DNA from: Branchinecta lynchi | Taxonomy: Eukaryota > Arthropoda > Branchiopoda > Anostraca > Branchinectidae | Direction of reading: 5' to 3' | Assembly (NCBI GenBank): GCA_023053575.1 | Contig: JAKZAP010000016.1 | Location: 11,488,030-11,552,029 of the forward strand | DNA length: 64,000 bases | Shown: one piece after another, positions 34,358 through 44,746 of the stretch | How the letters are laid out: every line of letters starts with the position of its first letter | Numbering within the stretch: position 1 is the first letter of the stretch | Position numbers and translations under genes: made by a program | Notes under the pieces: model-generated | What the model saw: the letters and a program-made list of their open reading frames with translations, nothing else | Told to the model about the DNA's origin: nothing | The model's database searches: none

Positions 34358-34569
34358 TACAGTAGGGATATGCTTCTTTGAACGTTTGTTGGCTCTGATA
34401 GAGCCATTTTCATGCACTTGCTGCAACTAAGTCAACTACCAGTTATCCAAATTGGCTAATTAGGGGCCTCTTAAAACACCTCAATAGGTATTTTTATCTC
34501 CATTTTACCATTTTGCCCAAAACTGCACTATTCAAATTTGACCATATGTTCAAAATAACTCTTACTGTA
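34358..34569. mobile_element. Family G Tc1/pogo-like MITE, copy 2
   Basis: Starts TACAGTAGGGATATGCTTCT then TTGAACGTTTGTTGGC. Ends AACTCTTACTGTA. Shares CATGCACTTGCTGC, CTAATTAGGGGCCTCTTAAA and AACTGCACTATTCAAAT with the copy at 45191-46118. Confidence 0.75.
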
Positions 34570-34599
34570 CCATTTGGAAGATATGATGTGTTGCTACAA

Positions 34600-34760
34600 G
34601 CGAAGCTATAATCAGGATTTCCCGACCGGATTTTCTGCACTTTCATTATAAAGTAGAAAAAATCTCAACTAATCCTTACGGAACTGATGACGCTGCCGAA
34701 AATCCGGGTAGGAATTCTATATCACCAAGTCCAAAACACGCAAGCGATCCTCATGGAGAA
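34600..34760. mobile_element. Family D hairpin MITE, diverged
   Basis: TCAGGATTTCCCGACCGGAT at the left and AAAATCCGGGTAGGAATTC with AAGCGATCCTCATGG at the right reproduce the inverted arms of 58933-59089. The centre is an A/T-rich loop. Confidence 0.6.
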
Positions 34761-34884
34761 GGAGTAAGCGCGTCCGTACGACTCAAACTCGACGACTCAA
34801 ATCCTGTCTCAATCAATCACCGCGATCTTTGGAAGCAGCTGTGACACCACTTCGGCCTTTCTTCCGCTAGATATTCGGAGATAT

Positions 34885-35548
34885 TCTTCGACGTCAGCAA
34901 CAACAAAATCGGATTTTCGAGCAATAATTTTGATTGTGTCCCTAGAAAAAGTGATCCAAATGGACATATGTTGCTGTCCATTGTAAAGAGATATCATGAG
35001 ACTTAAAACCTTGTAATTTATAGCCACATGACAGTACTCTCCCTTGAAAAATACCCGGGTACCGTGTGAACACTTTTCCCTCTCGTGTCAGGGGAAAAAA
35101 TACCCGCAGTGTAAATGAACCTTTGCTGGCCTGTAAAGCTACGTTTACACGGAGGATTTTTACCCATACTCCGTGGATATTTTCCCCCACACTAGCAACA
35201 AATCTCAGGGTATTTTAGACTTCAATTTCGCGATTTTTTTACCTGGGGATTTTGTTTTTCGAAGTGTATTTTATGACGTCAGCAGATCAGGGATTTTCGA
35301 TAGGATTTTTCTATCTAAAATAGGATTTTCGATCAATAATTTTCATCATGTCCACATAAGAAGTGATCCAAAATGGACAAATGTCGGTGTCCATTATAAA
35401 GAGTCATTATAAAATCCTGAGCTTTATAACCTTGGAATCTATAGCCACATGACAGTACTCTCCCTTGAAAAATACCCGGCTACCGTGTGAACACTTTCCC
35501 GTCTTGTCTCCGGGGAAAAATACCAGCCGTGTAAATGATCCTTAAGGC
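34885..35548. mobile_element. Two adjacent copies of a TTTACACGG-ended element
   Basis: GACAGTACTCTCCCTTGAAA, then AATACCCGG.TACCGTGTGAACAC, occurs at 35027-35075 and again at 35447-35495 in the same order, 419 bp apart. The second copy is framed by TTTACACGGAGGATTTTTAC at 35134 and its counterpart AAATACCAGCCGTGTAAA near 35530. The first copy lacks its left arm. Confidence 0.6.
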
Positions 35549-35564
35549 CTATTGTATGGTGGGT

Positions 35565-35840
35565 GTTTTTTTTTTGTTTTTTTTTCAAGTTTTGTTTTTC
35601 AACATTCACAAATAAATAAATAAAGAACAACACTTTCGCGCTGGAGAAAAAACCTATAAGGGTTTGCATTCGCGCGAAAGTCCACATAACTACTTACCTA
35701 CATAAATAAGAAAAGAAAAAAAATTCCAATCTCTCTCACTCATCAATACTCAACTCCCCCCTCCCCCTTTCTTCCCTCCCAACCTCACCTTACCCCCCTG
35801 TCCCCCCCTTAGTTCCCTAGTCCACCCTTCCTCCCTCGTC
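35565..35840 (-). mobile_element. LINE 3' UTR copy
   Basis: The reverse complement matches 30800-31080: GGACTTTCGCGCGAATGCAA, the G-rich block, and a tail ending near CAACATTCACAAATAAATAA (plus strand). No coding part remains. Confidence 0.75.
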
Positions 35841-36296
35841 GGTTGATAGCCTATTGTGAGTTCGGTCTGCAAACCATAGTGTGAATTGATCTGGGTTGCT
35901 CATAATGGACCCTTGAAGTTCTGCATGTGTAGTAGGCCATCCTGACTCCGACGATTGTATGGACATTTACCATCTTTTGTCCATCCTACTATACCGCTCG
36001 CAATAACATCAAGTTGAAGATGCCTCTTCACACACGAACAAATTTCAGACACAAATTCACACGCAATTTTTATTTTATGTTATATAAAAGTGTTACGTTT
36101 TTCTTTTCTTTTCGTTTTTGTACTCCGTCCTTTTTCTTTTTGAAATGACGGGTGATAAATAAATAAATAAATAAAAATAAATAAATACAGTAGTCGTAAT
36201 ACAAGGAAGCTCCGTCGAACAAAAAAGTTTATATTTGTCTTCGTCTATAATAAAATGTAGCTGAGGTATCCGTTTTGCATGATTAGGGCTGAAGGA
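35841..36296. other. Unassigned stretch with (AAAT)n
   Basis: AAATAAATAAATAAATAAAA at 36156-36187 is a microsatellite. A GTATCCGTTTTGCAT family F remnant is near 36266. Confidence 0.45.
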
Positions 36297-36962
36297 CTGT
36301 TGATTAGATGTTCGATTTAGGCGCAAGAAGATATGCTGAATCAATGACAATCATTTTCTACCTCGGCATATTGTCCACCCGAAATCCGACTGAAACCGGA
36401 AAATGTATTGTAAGTAAAAGTTGTATCTGTTTTTTTTTGTTTTTTTGTTTTTTTTGTAGTTGATTAGAGGTTCGATGTAGTGGTAACGAGGCATGCTGAA
36501 TCCCTATATGAAAATTATTTTCTCGCCGTACAAATAGTTCGCCCGGAATCTGACCAAAACCTGAAAATTTGTTAAAAGTTAAAGTTTTATTTCAAGTTGA
36601 TTAGAGGTTCGACATATGGGTAAGGAGATAGGCTCAGTTCATTTCTGAGCTTTATTTTTTTTTTGTCGGACAAGCAGTCCGCCCAGAATTCGGCCGAAAC
36701 CGAAAATTTGTCAGAAGTAAGGCAGGACGTTTTGATCAGTTTCCCCAAAGTAGATACGACGTATACAATAGGGGTGAACAGACATGCTGAATCCATATCT
36801 GAACTTGGTTTTCTCAGATGATTAGCCTTTGGCCTTATTCTGTTTCTATATTAGATAGTAAAACTGTTCAAGGAGTTCGGCGAAGACCGTACGTGTACAA
36901 GACCAAATTGCCTGGATCAAATATACATTTTTGGGATCCCATCGAAACCTTTGGTGTAGTTT
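36297..36962 (+). mobile_element. Family A element, left part missing
   Basis: Core units start near 36303, 36455 and 36612. The last unit and the right end TTTTTGGGATCCCATCG are present. The terminus reads GGTGTAGTT instead of GGTCTTGTT. Confidence 0.7.
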
Positions 36963-37735
36963 CTGACGATCTACTAAGTCCTAAACAATCGTCGGGAGAA
37001 TACTACACATCTAAAATGACGAAACAATGCAAGTGTGAAATTCAGTGAATTTTCGTTGGGGGGGGGGGGGGGGGTGTAGACTATCGTATGCAATTCGGGT
37101 TTAAGAGTTGTTGGAGCTATGATGAAGGTGGGTTTCATTGGTATGATAGGTACGCCATACAACAGATTCTTTTACAAGTATTGGTATGGATAACGGAGCA
37201 TATCCTCGGTTCATTTTTTAACTTTATTTTTTTTTTGTCGGACAAGTAGTTCGCCCAGAATTCGGCCGAAACCGAAAATCTGGCAGAAGTAAGGCAGGAC
37301 TTCTGCCAGTTTTGATCAATTTCGCCAAAGTAGATACGACGCATAGTATAGGGGTAAACAGACATGCTGAATCCATATCTGAACCTGGTCTTCCCAGATG
37401 ATTAGCCATTGACCTTGTTCTGTTTCTAAATTTAATAGTAAAACTGTTCAAGGAGTTTGGCAAATACCGGACATGTACAATACCAAATTGCCTGGATCAA
37501 ATACAAATTTTTGGGATCCCATCGAAACCTTTCGTATTGTTTCTGACGATCTGGCAAGTCCTAAACAAGCGTCGGGAGAATGCTACACATCGAAAATGAT
37601 GAAACAAGGCAAGTTGGAAATTCAGTGAATTTTCGTGTAGAATGTAGACTATCGTATGCAATTCGGGTTTAAGAGTTGTTGGAGCTATTATGGAGGTGGG
37701 TTTCATTGGTATGATAGGTAAGCCGTACAGCAGGT
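36630..37735 (+). repeat. Tandem segmental duplication, about 570-580 bp period
   Basis: The block from TTTTTTTGTCGGACAAG (36659, 37231) through GGGATCCC to TTTCTGACGATCT (36961, 37541) and on to GGGTTTCATTGGTATGATAG (about 37130, 37700) is present twice. It therefore includes family A's right end plus 190 bp of flanking DNA. The first copy has gained a poly(G) run at 37058-37074. Confidence 0.85.
37200..37541 (+). mobile_element. Family A right end, duplicated copy
   Basis: One core unit (GTCGGACAAGTAGTTCGCCC) and TTTTTGGGATCCCATCG with terminus CGTATTGTT. It arose by the segmental duplication described for 36630-37735. Confidence 0.7.
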
Positions 37736-37737
37736 GG

Positions 37738-37817
37738 AGTATTTGCTACTGGGATTAATCTTATCTCTAAAAAGATAATCTACAGTAGAGACAGGACTAA
37801 TCCCAGTAGCAAATACT
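37738..37817. repeat. 80-bp hairpin MITE
   Basis: AGTATTTGCTACTGGGATTA at 37738-37757 is exactly complementary to 37798-37817. The loop contains a second small stem (AGATAATCT-like). It sits directly after the second copy of the segmental duplication. Confidence 0.8.
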
Positions 37818-37958
37818 GCAGTTAACTTTAATCCTTACTCGGAGAAACTTTTTACAATGACTGTATGTTTACGAAAATATTTCAAACCATTCCGTACGTT
37901 ATGACAAAAGTTTAATCGTGAGCTGACCATCCAGTTCTGATAAACTTAGGCTACTCAC
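37818..37958 (-). other. Presumed intron next to exon 37959-38113
   Basis: Unique AT-rich sequence just downstream of the exon's donor on the minus strand. No element recognised. Confidence 0.4.
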
Positions 37959-38113
37959 CGAGACAGCTCTCCATTGTTTTCTGAGGAGTTTGATTTCCTG
38001 ATGTCATACCTCCTTGACTCGATGAGGCACTCATTCTGGTCATCTTCATCACTTCTACCGTCATGTTCCCAGTCTTGTCGGTAGACTGAGCTCAAGTCGA
38101 ATAGCTCATCTTG
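37959..38113 (-). CDS. Internal exon of the same unrecognised gene
   Basis: It is 155 nt with acceptor AG (TTTATTTAACTAG, minus strand) and consensus donor GTGAGT. It holds 51 open codons in phase 0 plus two nucleotides (CG). The peptide starts QDELFDLSSVYRQDWEHDG, continues with an acidic SDEDDQNE stretch and ends SSENNGELS. The composition (acidic, Ser/Asn-rich, low complexity) suggests a disordered region. I recognise no domain. The leftover CG needs a one-nucleotide start in the next exon, which is what the exon at 27099-27320 offers, in the right order and strand. The block is free of repeats although repeats lie on both sides. The preceding exon should end in phase 0 above 38113; I could not find it. 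The acceptor's pyrimidine tract is moderate. Confidence 0.6.
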
Positions 38114-38293
38114 CTAGTTAAATAAAGACTTGATTCAGAACAAATAGAAAATAACCAGAGAGAAAAAAACAAAGCCAATACTGAACGCTATCATAATTTA
38201 CGACACGATATTCAAATAATACACACCGTCCATGTTTTCCTCAAAACTGAGGACGTCGAGTATAACGTTCTTAGTTTTATACACAGATGTCAC

Positions 38294-38423
38294 TATACAA
38301 AGGACTTGTACCATGACAAAGAAACCAGATGCAATTTTTTTTTTAATTTTAATTTAGAAGTGGCGGGGCTAAATTAAAAAATCTGCATCTGGTTTATTTG
38401 TCCCGATACAAGTCCCTTGTATA
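38294..38423. mobile_element. 130-bp hairpin MITE
   Basis: TATACAAAGGACTTGTACCA at the left pairs with ACAAGTCCCTTGTATA at the right. The arms extend through CAGATGCA / TGCATCTG. The centre is T/A-rich. A half-copy is at 25928-25957. Confidence 0.75.
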
Positions 38424-38560
38424 ATGCGCCATCATCTATACATAATAACTTCGTGATTTGGGGGGGTGAACTGCTTAGATGAATCTGACTTCGGGCAGGA
38501 TCGCTCTTCCTATGCCCGGCTTCTATCTGACTATGGTAGTGGGTTGCGAACTATGTTCAA

Positions 38561-38790
38561 AATCCCCTCGCTAGTTCAACTGGTAGAGCGTCTTCCTTGT
38601 AAGCAAAAGGTCCTGGGTTCAAATCCCGGCTGGGGATTTCGAATGCGATAACACGCATGCGAAATTCGCGTCACAGTGGGGAAAACTGCATACAATGCAT
38701 CAAAATTCCGAAAGCGAAAGAGGTAATGCGAAAACCGAATTGTGTGTGCAGATCTCTTTTTACGCTCTGCGAAAAATAAAATTATCAAAA
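38561..38790 (+). mobile_element. tRNA-Thr(UGU)-like SINE or tRNA pseudogene
   Basis: The head 38561-38638 has an A box-like TAGTTCAACTGGTAGAGC and a perfect B box GGTTCAAATCC (38616-38626). The anticodon loop is CTTGTAA (TGT at 38598-38600) and the T arm is CTGGG/CCCGG. The anticodon stem (TCTTC/GCAAA) has two mismatches and the acceptor pairs only partly in register, so it is unlikely to be a working tRNA. About 150 nt of unrelated sequence ending in A-rich GAAAAATAAAATTATC suggests a SINE. Confidence 0.6.
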
Positions 38791-38799
38791 AGGAGAACG

Positions 38800-39394
38800 A
38801 AACCAAAAAACTAAAAACAAAGACGTTGCAAAAAAGGAACTTGCTTCGCCAAGTACGAGAAAAAAGGTACAGTAGGCTATTTCTGAAGCGTGTGAATACA
38901 CAAAAATCGCAATATTTTCTTCCAAAAAATGTCCCTGTGAATCCAATACTGACGGTCCAAATAAGACTTTAGTTTTGAAATCGATACCCTAAGATTGATC
39001 TCAAACACACCATTTTCTATTTGTCTTCCAATTGCCGATCGTTTGTTCTTCAAAAAGTGTCTTTGATTGTTCCTCGCAGAACACCCACGTGGAGCCAATT
39101 TAAAAAGACCGCCCACGGAGGAAGTTTATTGCCGCTGTATTTAATGATAAGCCTTTATAACTATTAATAGTCTCTTCAATTTCTCGACAAGGCGGCAGGA
39201 ATGGACGTGGAGTTGGAGTAATATAACACTTCCACAGCTTGTTGTTGGGTCCAAAAGACGCTGTTCAGCTTAAAACCTGTACACCGTGATGCCAGCAACT
39301 ATTTGAATTCTCTCATGTGCCACAAACACTGACAAAATTGCACATATATTCACATCCTTCAGGTTGCTACTTGCAAGCGTCTAACCTATTTGGT
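38800..39394. other. Unassigned stretch
   Basis: 39340-39390 resembles 17090-17120 (CACATCCTT..., TCTAACC). No gene seen. Confidence 0.35.
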
Positions 39395-39560
39395 CATCCC
39401 CCCCCCCCCCCACTGTTATCGGACAGTCGGTATAAAAAAAAAAGTCGCCGAGTTGGAGCGAAGCGCCACGATTTATCGTAAAAACAGTCGATTTTTTTGT
39501 CTTGGAAAGAGTCGATTTTTCTTCAAAACCGTCGGTTTTTCACATTTTGGCTAGTAACGC
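39395..39560 (+). mobile_element. Family E-type hAT-like MITE, 5' truncated
   Basis: It begins in a poly(C) run. The interior has GTCGCCGAGTTGGAGCGAAG and GTCGATTTTT units. The right end TTTTGGCTAGTAACGCCTCTG matches 2226-2244. The left terminus is lost. Confidence 0.6.
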
Positions 39561-39566
39561 CTCTGG

Positions 39567-40450
39567 TTGCTATGCAGGACAAGAATGTTGAAATCTTGGA
39601 TGGTATTGAATATACACACAAGAGAGGCAACGTTTGAGTCATTCAGAAGCCAAGCTGAAGATTAAAACAGGACTACTATGCCTAGGTCTTGATGTGAACG
39701 TTAATCCGCGTCCAACCGCAAGGAACCTACAGACCAATACTCTACATGACTCCGAAACACGTCAGTGAATCTCCGGAAGAACGATAAGCGCCACCCAAAC
39801 GAATCTTGAAATTGGTCCAAACCTTATGTAAACCAATCAACGACGTTTGTTGTGGTGACGTGTCTGGCTCTTTGGTAGGCCCACCACGATTCTTCATCGG
39901 CACGAAGAGTTAGTCATCAAGAGTATTACTGAAATTACAAAGGTGCCCCGCACCCAGCGGAAAAATAAGGCACCCAGGTGCATCGGTTCCTGTTCCAGAA
40001 AAATAAGTTATTCCCGTTTTCCTTAGCCCTGGTCTTAGATTACTCTTTGTAAGGTGTCCTGAAATGTTACCATCAGCATCCAAAAGGACGAGCTATTGCG
40101 TGCGACGGCGGAGTCTTTCCGTTTCGGCATCGGCGGCCTGCGTCAGCTACTCCTTATTTATTTGTTGGGCTTGGATCTGCCTGGGTCAAAGCGGTCTAGT
40201 TGAGTTCACTTTCCTGTAGGATCTGGATCATCTGTGTTCGAACAATCTTCCGACTTGGACAGTGTTCCGGAGATAATCGCGTTCGTTTGTATCAATAATT
40301 TCCAGCACCTGACCCTCACCTCATTTTATGTGCTGACTGCTGATGCATTGTCGCCAGCACATTTGAATAGCAGATGCTGCCCATCCTTCTTCTTGGTGAC
40401 ATTTTCTACGGTTTGGGGTGCTGTGGAGCCCCCAGTCGAAAAACGCTGTG
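39567..40450. other. Unassigned stretch
   Basis: On the minus strand, 40443-40345 has an open frame with TAPQTVENVTKKKDGQHLLF that ends at a stop. It has no splice partner or known domain. Nothing else seen. Confidence 0.3.
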
Positions 40451-40609
40451 TCTCTTGAGCTTTAAATCAGGATCGGAAGCTCTCGGACTGGAATTCCTTC
40501 CCGGATTTCGCCACCATCATCACTTCCATACGGAAAAGCTGAAATTTTTTCAGCTTGATGATGAAAGTGCAGGATCCGGCCGGGAAATCCTGATCGTTTG
40601 TTCACACTA
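40451..40609. mobile_element. Family D hairpin MITE
   Basis: CAGGATCGGAAGCTC...CCGGATTTCGCC at the left and AGGATCCGGCCGGGAAATCC with TGATCGTTTGTTCACACT at the right are inverted arms of the 58933 type. The central stem is AGCTGAAATTTTTTCAGCTT. Confidence 0.7.
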
Positions 40610-40622
40610 TAGCCGGTAATAA

Positions 40623-40906
40623 TAGTTACGTTTTTGATCGAAGTTTTGTTCGCCGTTCGCTTAGCCGGTTGTTTAATTTCCGTTTTTGAACGCCGTCGAA
40701 GTTCACCGTTTGCTTAATTAGTGTTTTTACGACTCCGGCCATCCTTGCCAGGTCGACGTTTCTTCGACGATTCAAGCAAACTTTGAACTTGCTAGCGCAC
40801 GAAGTTCGACGGTCAGAGTTTGAAGGACGAAGTAACCAAAAACGGTATTTCAGCAGAGACCTTTGAGGTTGAAGGTAACTTCAAACTTCGATCAAAAACG
40901 CAACTA
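40623..40906. mobile_element. 284-bp TIR element with TA flanks
   Basis: TAGTTACGTTTTTGATCGAA at the left mirrors TTCGATCAAAAACGCAACTA at the right, about 24 bp with one mismatch. The TA at each outer end fits a Tc1/mariner-type target duplication. The interior has GAACGCCGTCGAAGTTCACC-like repeats of the TIR theme. Family D elements lie on both sides. Confidence 0.75.
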
Positions 40907-40911
40907 ATGCC

Positions 40912-41068
40912 TTGGACACACGATCAGGGTCGGGTGCTCCCGGGCTGGAATTGCCCGCCCGGATTTTCGGCACCATCATAAATTCCATTTGAAGGTTGAG
41001 ATTTTTGCAACTTGACGAAAATGGGAAAAAAAAACGTCTGGGGAATCCTTATCGTGTGTTTGCGCAAT
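40912..41068. mobile_element. Family D hairpin MITE
   Basis: ACACACGATCAGGGTCGGGT at the left and GAATCCTTATCGTGTGTTTG at the right pair. The internal arms include CCGCCCGGATTTTCGGC. Confidence 0.7.
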
Positions 41069-41318
41069 TCAGCGACGCTTAGGCTGCTATCTAAAGGGTG
41101 CGGCCTCTTCAACGATATACGGTTTCGCGTGATGTATCTTATCGTTCGTAGTTGGGATTGTGCTGGGTCGTCTGCTGATTTGCTAGCCAGGACGTCCGGT
41201 TCTTAAATGTAGCTGGATTCACTTGTTGCTCGGATGGAATTCACAACTTATGTTTTGACATTCAAAGTGTTGGACAAGCTTTCTGAAGTTCTTGCGGTAT
41301 GTGTCTTCCCTTGCAAAG

Positions 41319-42283
41319 TTTTTTGGGATCCCAAAACGTAAGTGGAGGGATACCTATGACATCGCAAAAGTTGTCCGTCTGTCCGCACGATAAGTCTTAA
41401 GGGGATTGATATATTTTGATGAAACTTGGTGGGAGGATCTTTTGGGTCAAAGTACAGGAATAGTTCGAAGATGTTCGAAGATTTCTCGCCGGACAAATAG
41501 TTTACCCGGAATCCGGCGAAAACCGGAAAATTTGTGAAAACTAAAAGTTTAATATGAAGTTGATTAGAGGTTCGATTAAGGGGGAAAGAAACGTGCTGTG
41601 TCCGAATATGAAATTTATTTTCTCTCGGTTCGGCCGGAATCCGGCCCAAAACTGAGAATTTCTTAAAAGTAAAAGTTTTATCTAAATTTTATAAGATGTT
41701 CGATTTTCGGGTAAAAAGATATACTGAATTCGCACATGACATCATTTTGTCACCGGATGTATAGATCGCTCGGAATCCGGCTGAAACCGGAAAATTTGTT
41801 AAAAGTAAAAGTTTAATCTGAAGTTGATTAGAGGTTGAATGTAGGGGTAAGGAGACATGCTGAATTCGTTTTTGAGCTTTAGTTTTTTGCCAGACAAGTA
41901 GTTTTTCCGGATTCCGGCCAAAATTGGAAGTTGGGCAGAAGTAAGGAAGGAAGGAGATACGACGTAGGCTATATGGTAAACCATATGCTAAGGTTAAATC
42001 ACTTAATAAATTCATTCATGCTGAATCCATATTTGAATATTTGACAGCGCAAAACGGATATCTGAATATATCTGAACTTGTTGAAATTCAGCTGGTGTAT
42101 CCGGTTTGCACTGTCAAATACAAACTTGGTCTTCTCCGATTATTAACATTGGCCTTAACCTGTCTGTAAATGTTAAAAGTAAAAATGTTTAAGAAGTCTG
42201 TCGAAGACCGAATATCTACAAGACCGAATTGTCGGGAGTAAATATTAAAATTTTGGGATCCCATCGAAACCTTTGGTCGTGTT
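41319..42283 (+). mobile_element. Family A HINE/pearl-like element
   Basis: Left end TTTTTTGGGATCCCAAAACG, a very short TCCG tract (GTCCGTCTGTCCG), then core units near 41580, 41707 and 41844. A 79-bp MITE is at 42040-42118. Right end ATTTTGGGATCCCATCG and GGTCGTGTT. Confidence 0.8.
42040..42118. mobile_element. 79-bp hairpin MITE, third copy
   Basis: TTTGACAGCGCAAAACGGAT pairs with ATCCGGTTTGCACTGTCAAA. It has the same host position in family A as the copies at 31657 and 32160. Confidence 0.75.
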
Positions 42284-42289
42284 TGTATT

Positions 42290-42460
42290 AGTTGCAGGGC
42301 CGACAGTATTACCACTGCTACCGACTCTGAATATATATTAGAGTCCCAACTTCCATTGTTTTGTCTATTACTGCTAGTTCTGCTGTGAGGATGGATTCTT
42401 GAATATCTGGGTAGGCAGATGCCTAAAGCAGCTTTTGCAATGTTTGAAAACAACTGACAG
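42290..42460 (-). pseudogene. Possible LINE RNase H fragment
   Basis: The minus strand reads DIQESILTAELAVIDKTMEV and, after a one-base shift, IYSESVAVVILSALQLIQ. This resembles the TAEL.AI..A and I.SDS..a..aL..l blocks of RNase H domains in some LINEs. It is short, frameshifted and without other domains. Confidence 0.45.
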
Positions 42461-43000
42461 AAATTCACAGCTTAAAATGACTATACAACTTTGACTCTAT
42501 TCTACTACTTCTAACAAGGTGTCAGTACGTTGATAAATTAAGACATGGATGGTTAAACGAGGAATAAGCCAGCAACAGTAATGGCAATAGTAAAACTGTA
42601 AAACTCAGACACACAGAACCGAAAAAGAACAGACTCGGCTAGTGTCTTATGTATGCGGCAGTTGCTCGAAATACTGTACCATGGAAGCAATCTTGCTCGT
42701 GATTACTTAATTCATACGTAGTTCATCGTCAACACATTTTTTTGTTAGCTAATGGCAAGTAAGTAGGTTATATGGCTTGTGATAGATCTCTCCGTCCCGA
42801 ATCCCAGTTCAGCTCCTGGATTATTTGAATTCCAGGGAGGAGCTGGCGAAAGCATGAATATTAGATATGCCTTAAGACGTATGCTACAGCAGAGGTACAA
42901 CAAATCAGTAAAGTATTTTTTACCGCTTAGAAGTTTCGCAAAATTCGAGAATTAGAAATTAACAAATTTGAGGCACTTAAAGCCTATTGTAAGGAAGTCA
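42461..43000. other. Unassigned stretch
   Basis: An interrupted inverted repeat CAGCTCCTGGA / TCCAGGGAGGAGCTG lies at 42811-42846. Nothing else seen. Confidence 0.4.
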
Positions 43001-44746
43001 CCCATTTCCAGGGGGGCGTCACTATGGGGGGACTCTCCCTCCCCCCCCCCCCCGCCAAAGATCTTGAGAAAGTATTCTTGAGAAGCCCGACGAAAGTTCA
43101 CTGGTCTGTCGGCGCGGAGCGCGGCAAATACAGATTAAGTAGAATTTTGTATTCTTTTGTCGTGCGTCGGTCGATCCGTCAGCACATCGGGTTCTTTTTA
43201 CACGTAAGAAATCAAATTTGTAAATATTTGTAGGGCAAAACCAGAAGAAATCGATCTATGTGCTTTTGTCGAGCCAAGGGTGTTCTTCGTCGTCACATCG
43301 GTTTGTTTTTGTACATAAGAAATAAAATTTGTATGCTTTTGTCGGGCTTCGGTTTACTCGTCGGCACATAGGGTTCTGCAAACAGTTATCGGGCGCACCC
43401 TGGAAGTTTAAGTCCCGTCCGCACATCAAGTTATTTTTACACTTAAGAAATCAAGGTCTGTGCTGTCTTGTCGGGGCAAAACACAGGTATTGACAAAAAC
43501 ACACTCGGTATTCTCGTCGGCAAATCAGGTTCTTTTTACTCGTAAGAAATCTAATTCTGTAAACATTTGTCTTGCGCATCCCTAAAGTTTAAGTTTCGTC
43601 GGCACATCCGCTTCTATTTACACGTAAAAAATAAAGTTCTTTACGGTCTTACCGGGCAAACGCAGAAGAAATCGAACTCTGTATGCCTCTGTCGTGCCTC
43701 AGTATTCTTGCCGGCACATCTGGTTCATTTTGAACGTAAGCAATCAACTTCTGCAAAAATTTGTCGGGCGAACCCAGGAAGTTTAAGTCCCGTCGGCAGA
43801 TCGGGATCTTAATACAGGTCATTAATCGAATTCCGTGAACTTTTGTCAGGCATATTCCGAAAGTTTATGTCTTGTCAGCAAATATAGATGTTTCTAGACA
43901 TAAGAAATCGAATGACTGCAAAGTTTTGTAGAACGAAAACTGAGACTTTTTAACTTTTTTGACGGACAGATCTGTGATTTCACATGTCGCCTTACTTTTA
44001 TTTAGAATCGCAAAAAGGCGCTCTGCTAAGCAGCGTTTCCACAAAATTAGTTGGCGGTTTAGGCTTGACATTCTTGGGAGTTTGAAAAACATTAAAAGCT
44101 AGAACTTTTACGGTAGGTAGTCGATAGATTCAATTTTTCCGGTAAAAGGCCGATTTTAAAAAATGTTGCCTGTACCGCTAAGTTTTAGCTTTTTCTGGTT
44201 ACAGTCGTTGGAAGCTTCGTTTTTTTGCGAAATCTTCGCTGAAGAACAGAACTTGTGAATTTGATGCATTACAGTTAGTTTAAAAAACGCACGAATTTGG
44301 TAGTGTTTCTGTTTGGAATAACGTGTTTCATTTAGAAGGTCTTTCGTTTTAGGATTGAAATTCTTGGGGGTCTGAAATACATTAGTAGCTAGAACTTGTA
44401 TGGTAGGTAGGCCTACAGCTAAATTTTCCCGCAATAAAGGCAGATTTAAAACATTTCGCCTGCGACGTTTTTAACTTGTTTTGGGTAGCTTCAAAGCTTT
44501 GTCGTTGGAAGCTTCACTTTTTAATGAAAGCTGAAAAGACAAGCAAAATATGTGAATTTAAATATACGAATTTGCATTAGAGGAATAATCTCAACCAATG
44601 CATCACAATTACTTTTATACTGGTTCTATTCTATGCTGTCGAATCGGGAAATTGCTGTTTTGTCGAGACATTTTTTAGTCTATCATCAAAAACCGGACTC
44701 CCCCCCCCCCCGAAGGTAAAAGGCTAGTGACACCCCTGCCCATTTC
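43001..44746. mobile_element. Family E hAT-like non-autonomous element, complete
   Basis: The element 43009-44738 (1730 bp) starts CAGGGGGGCGTCACTA and ends TAGTGACACCCCTG. The 8 bp CCCATTTC at 43001-43008 is repeated exactly at 44739-44746, the hAT signature. Poly(C) lies at 43037-43051 and 44699-44711. From 43170 to 43900 an irregular tandem repeat carries GTCGGCACATCGGGTTC and TTACACGTAAGAAATC units, spaced about 80-120 bp. No transposase. Confidence 0.9.

Noticed and set aside
38561..38638. Functional tRNA-Thr gene
   Set aside because: The anticodon stem has two mismatches and the acceptor stem pairs out of register. An A-rich, SINE-like body follows.
39362..39573. GTTGCTAC/GTTGCTAT as a target duplication of the family E copy
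   Set aside because: The left word belongs to a flank shared with 17.1 kb and lies about 25 bp outside the recognisable element, so the match is coincidental.
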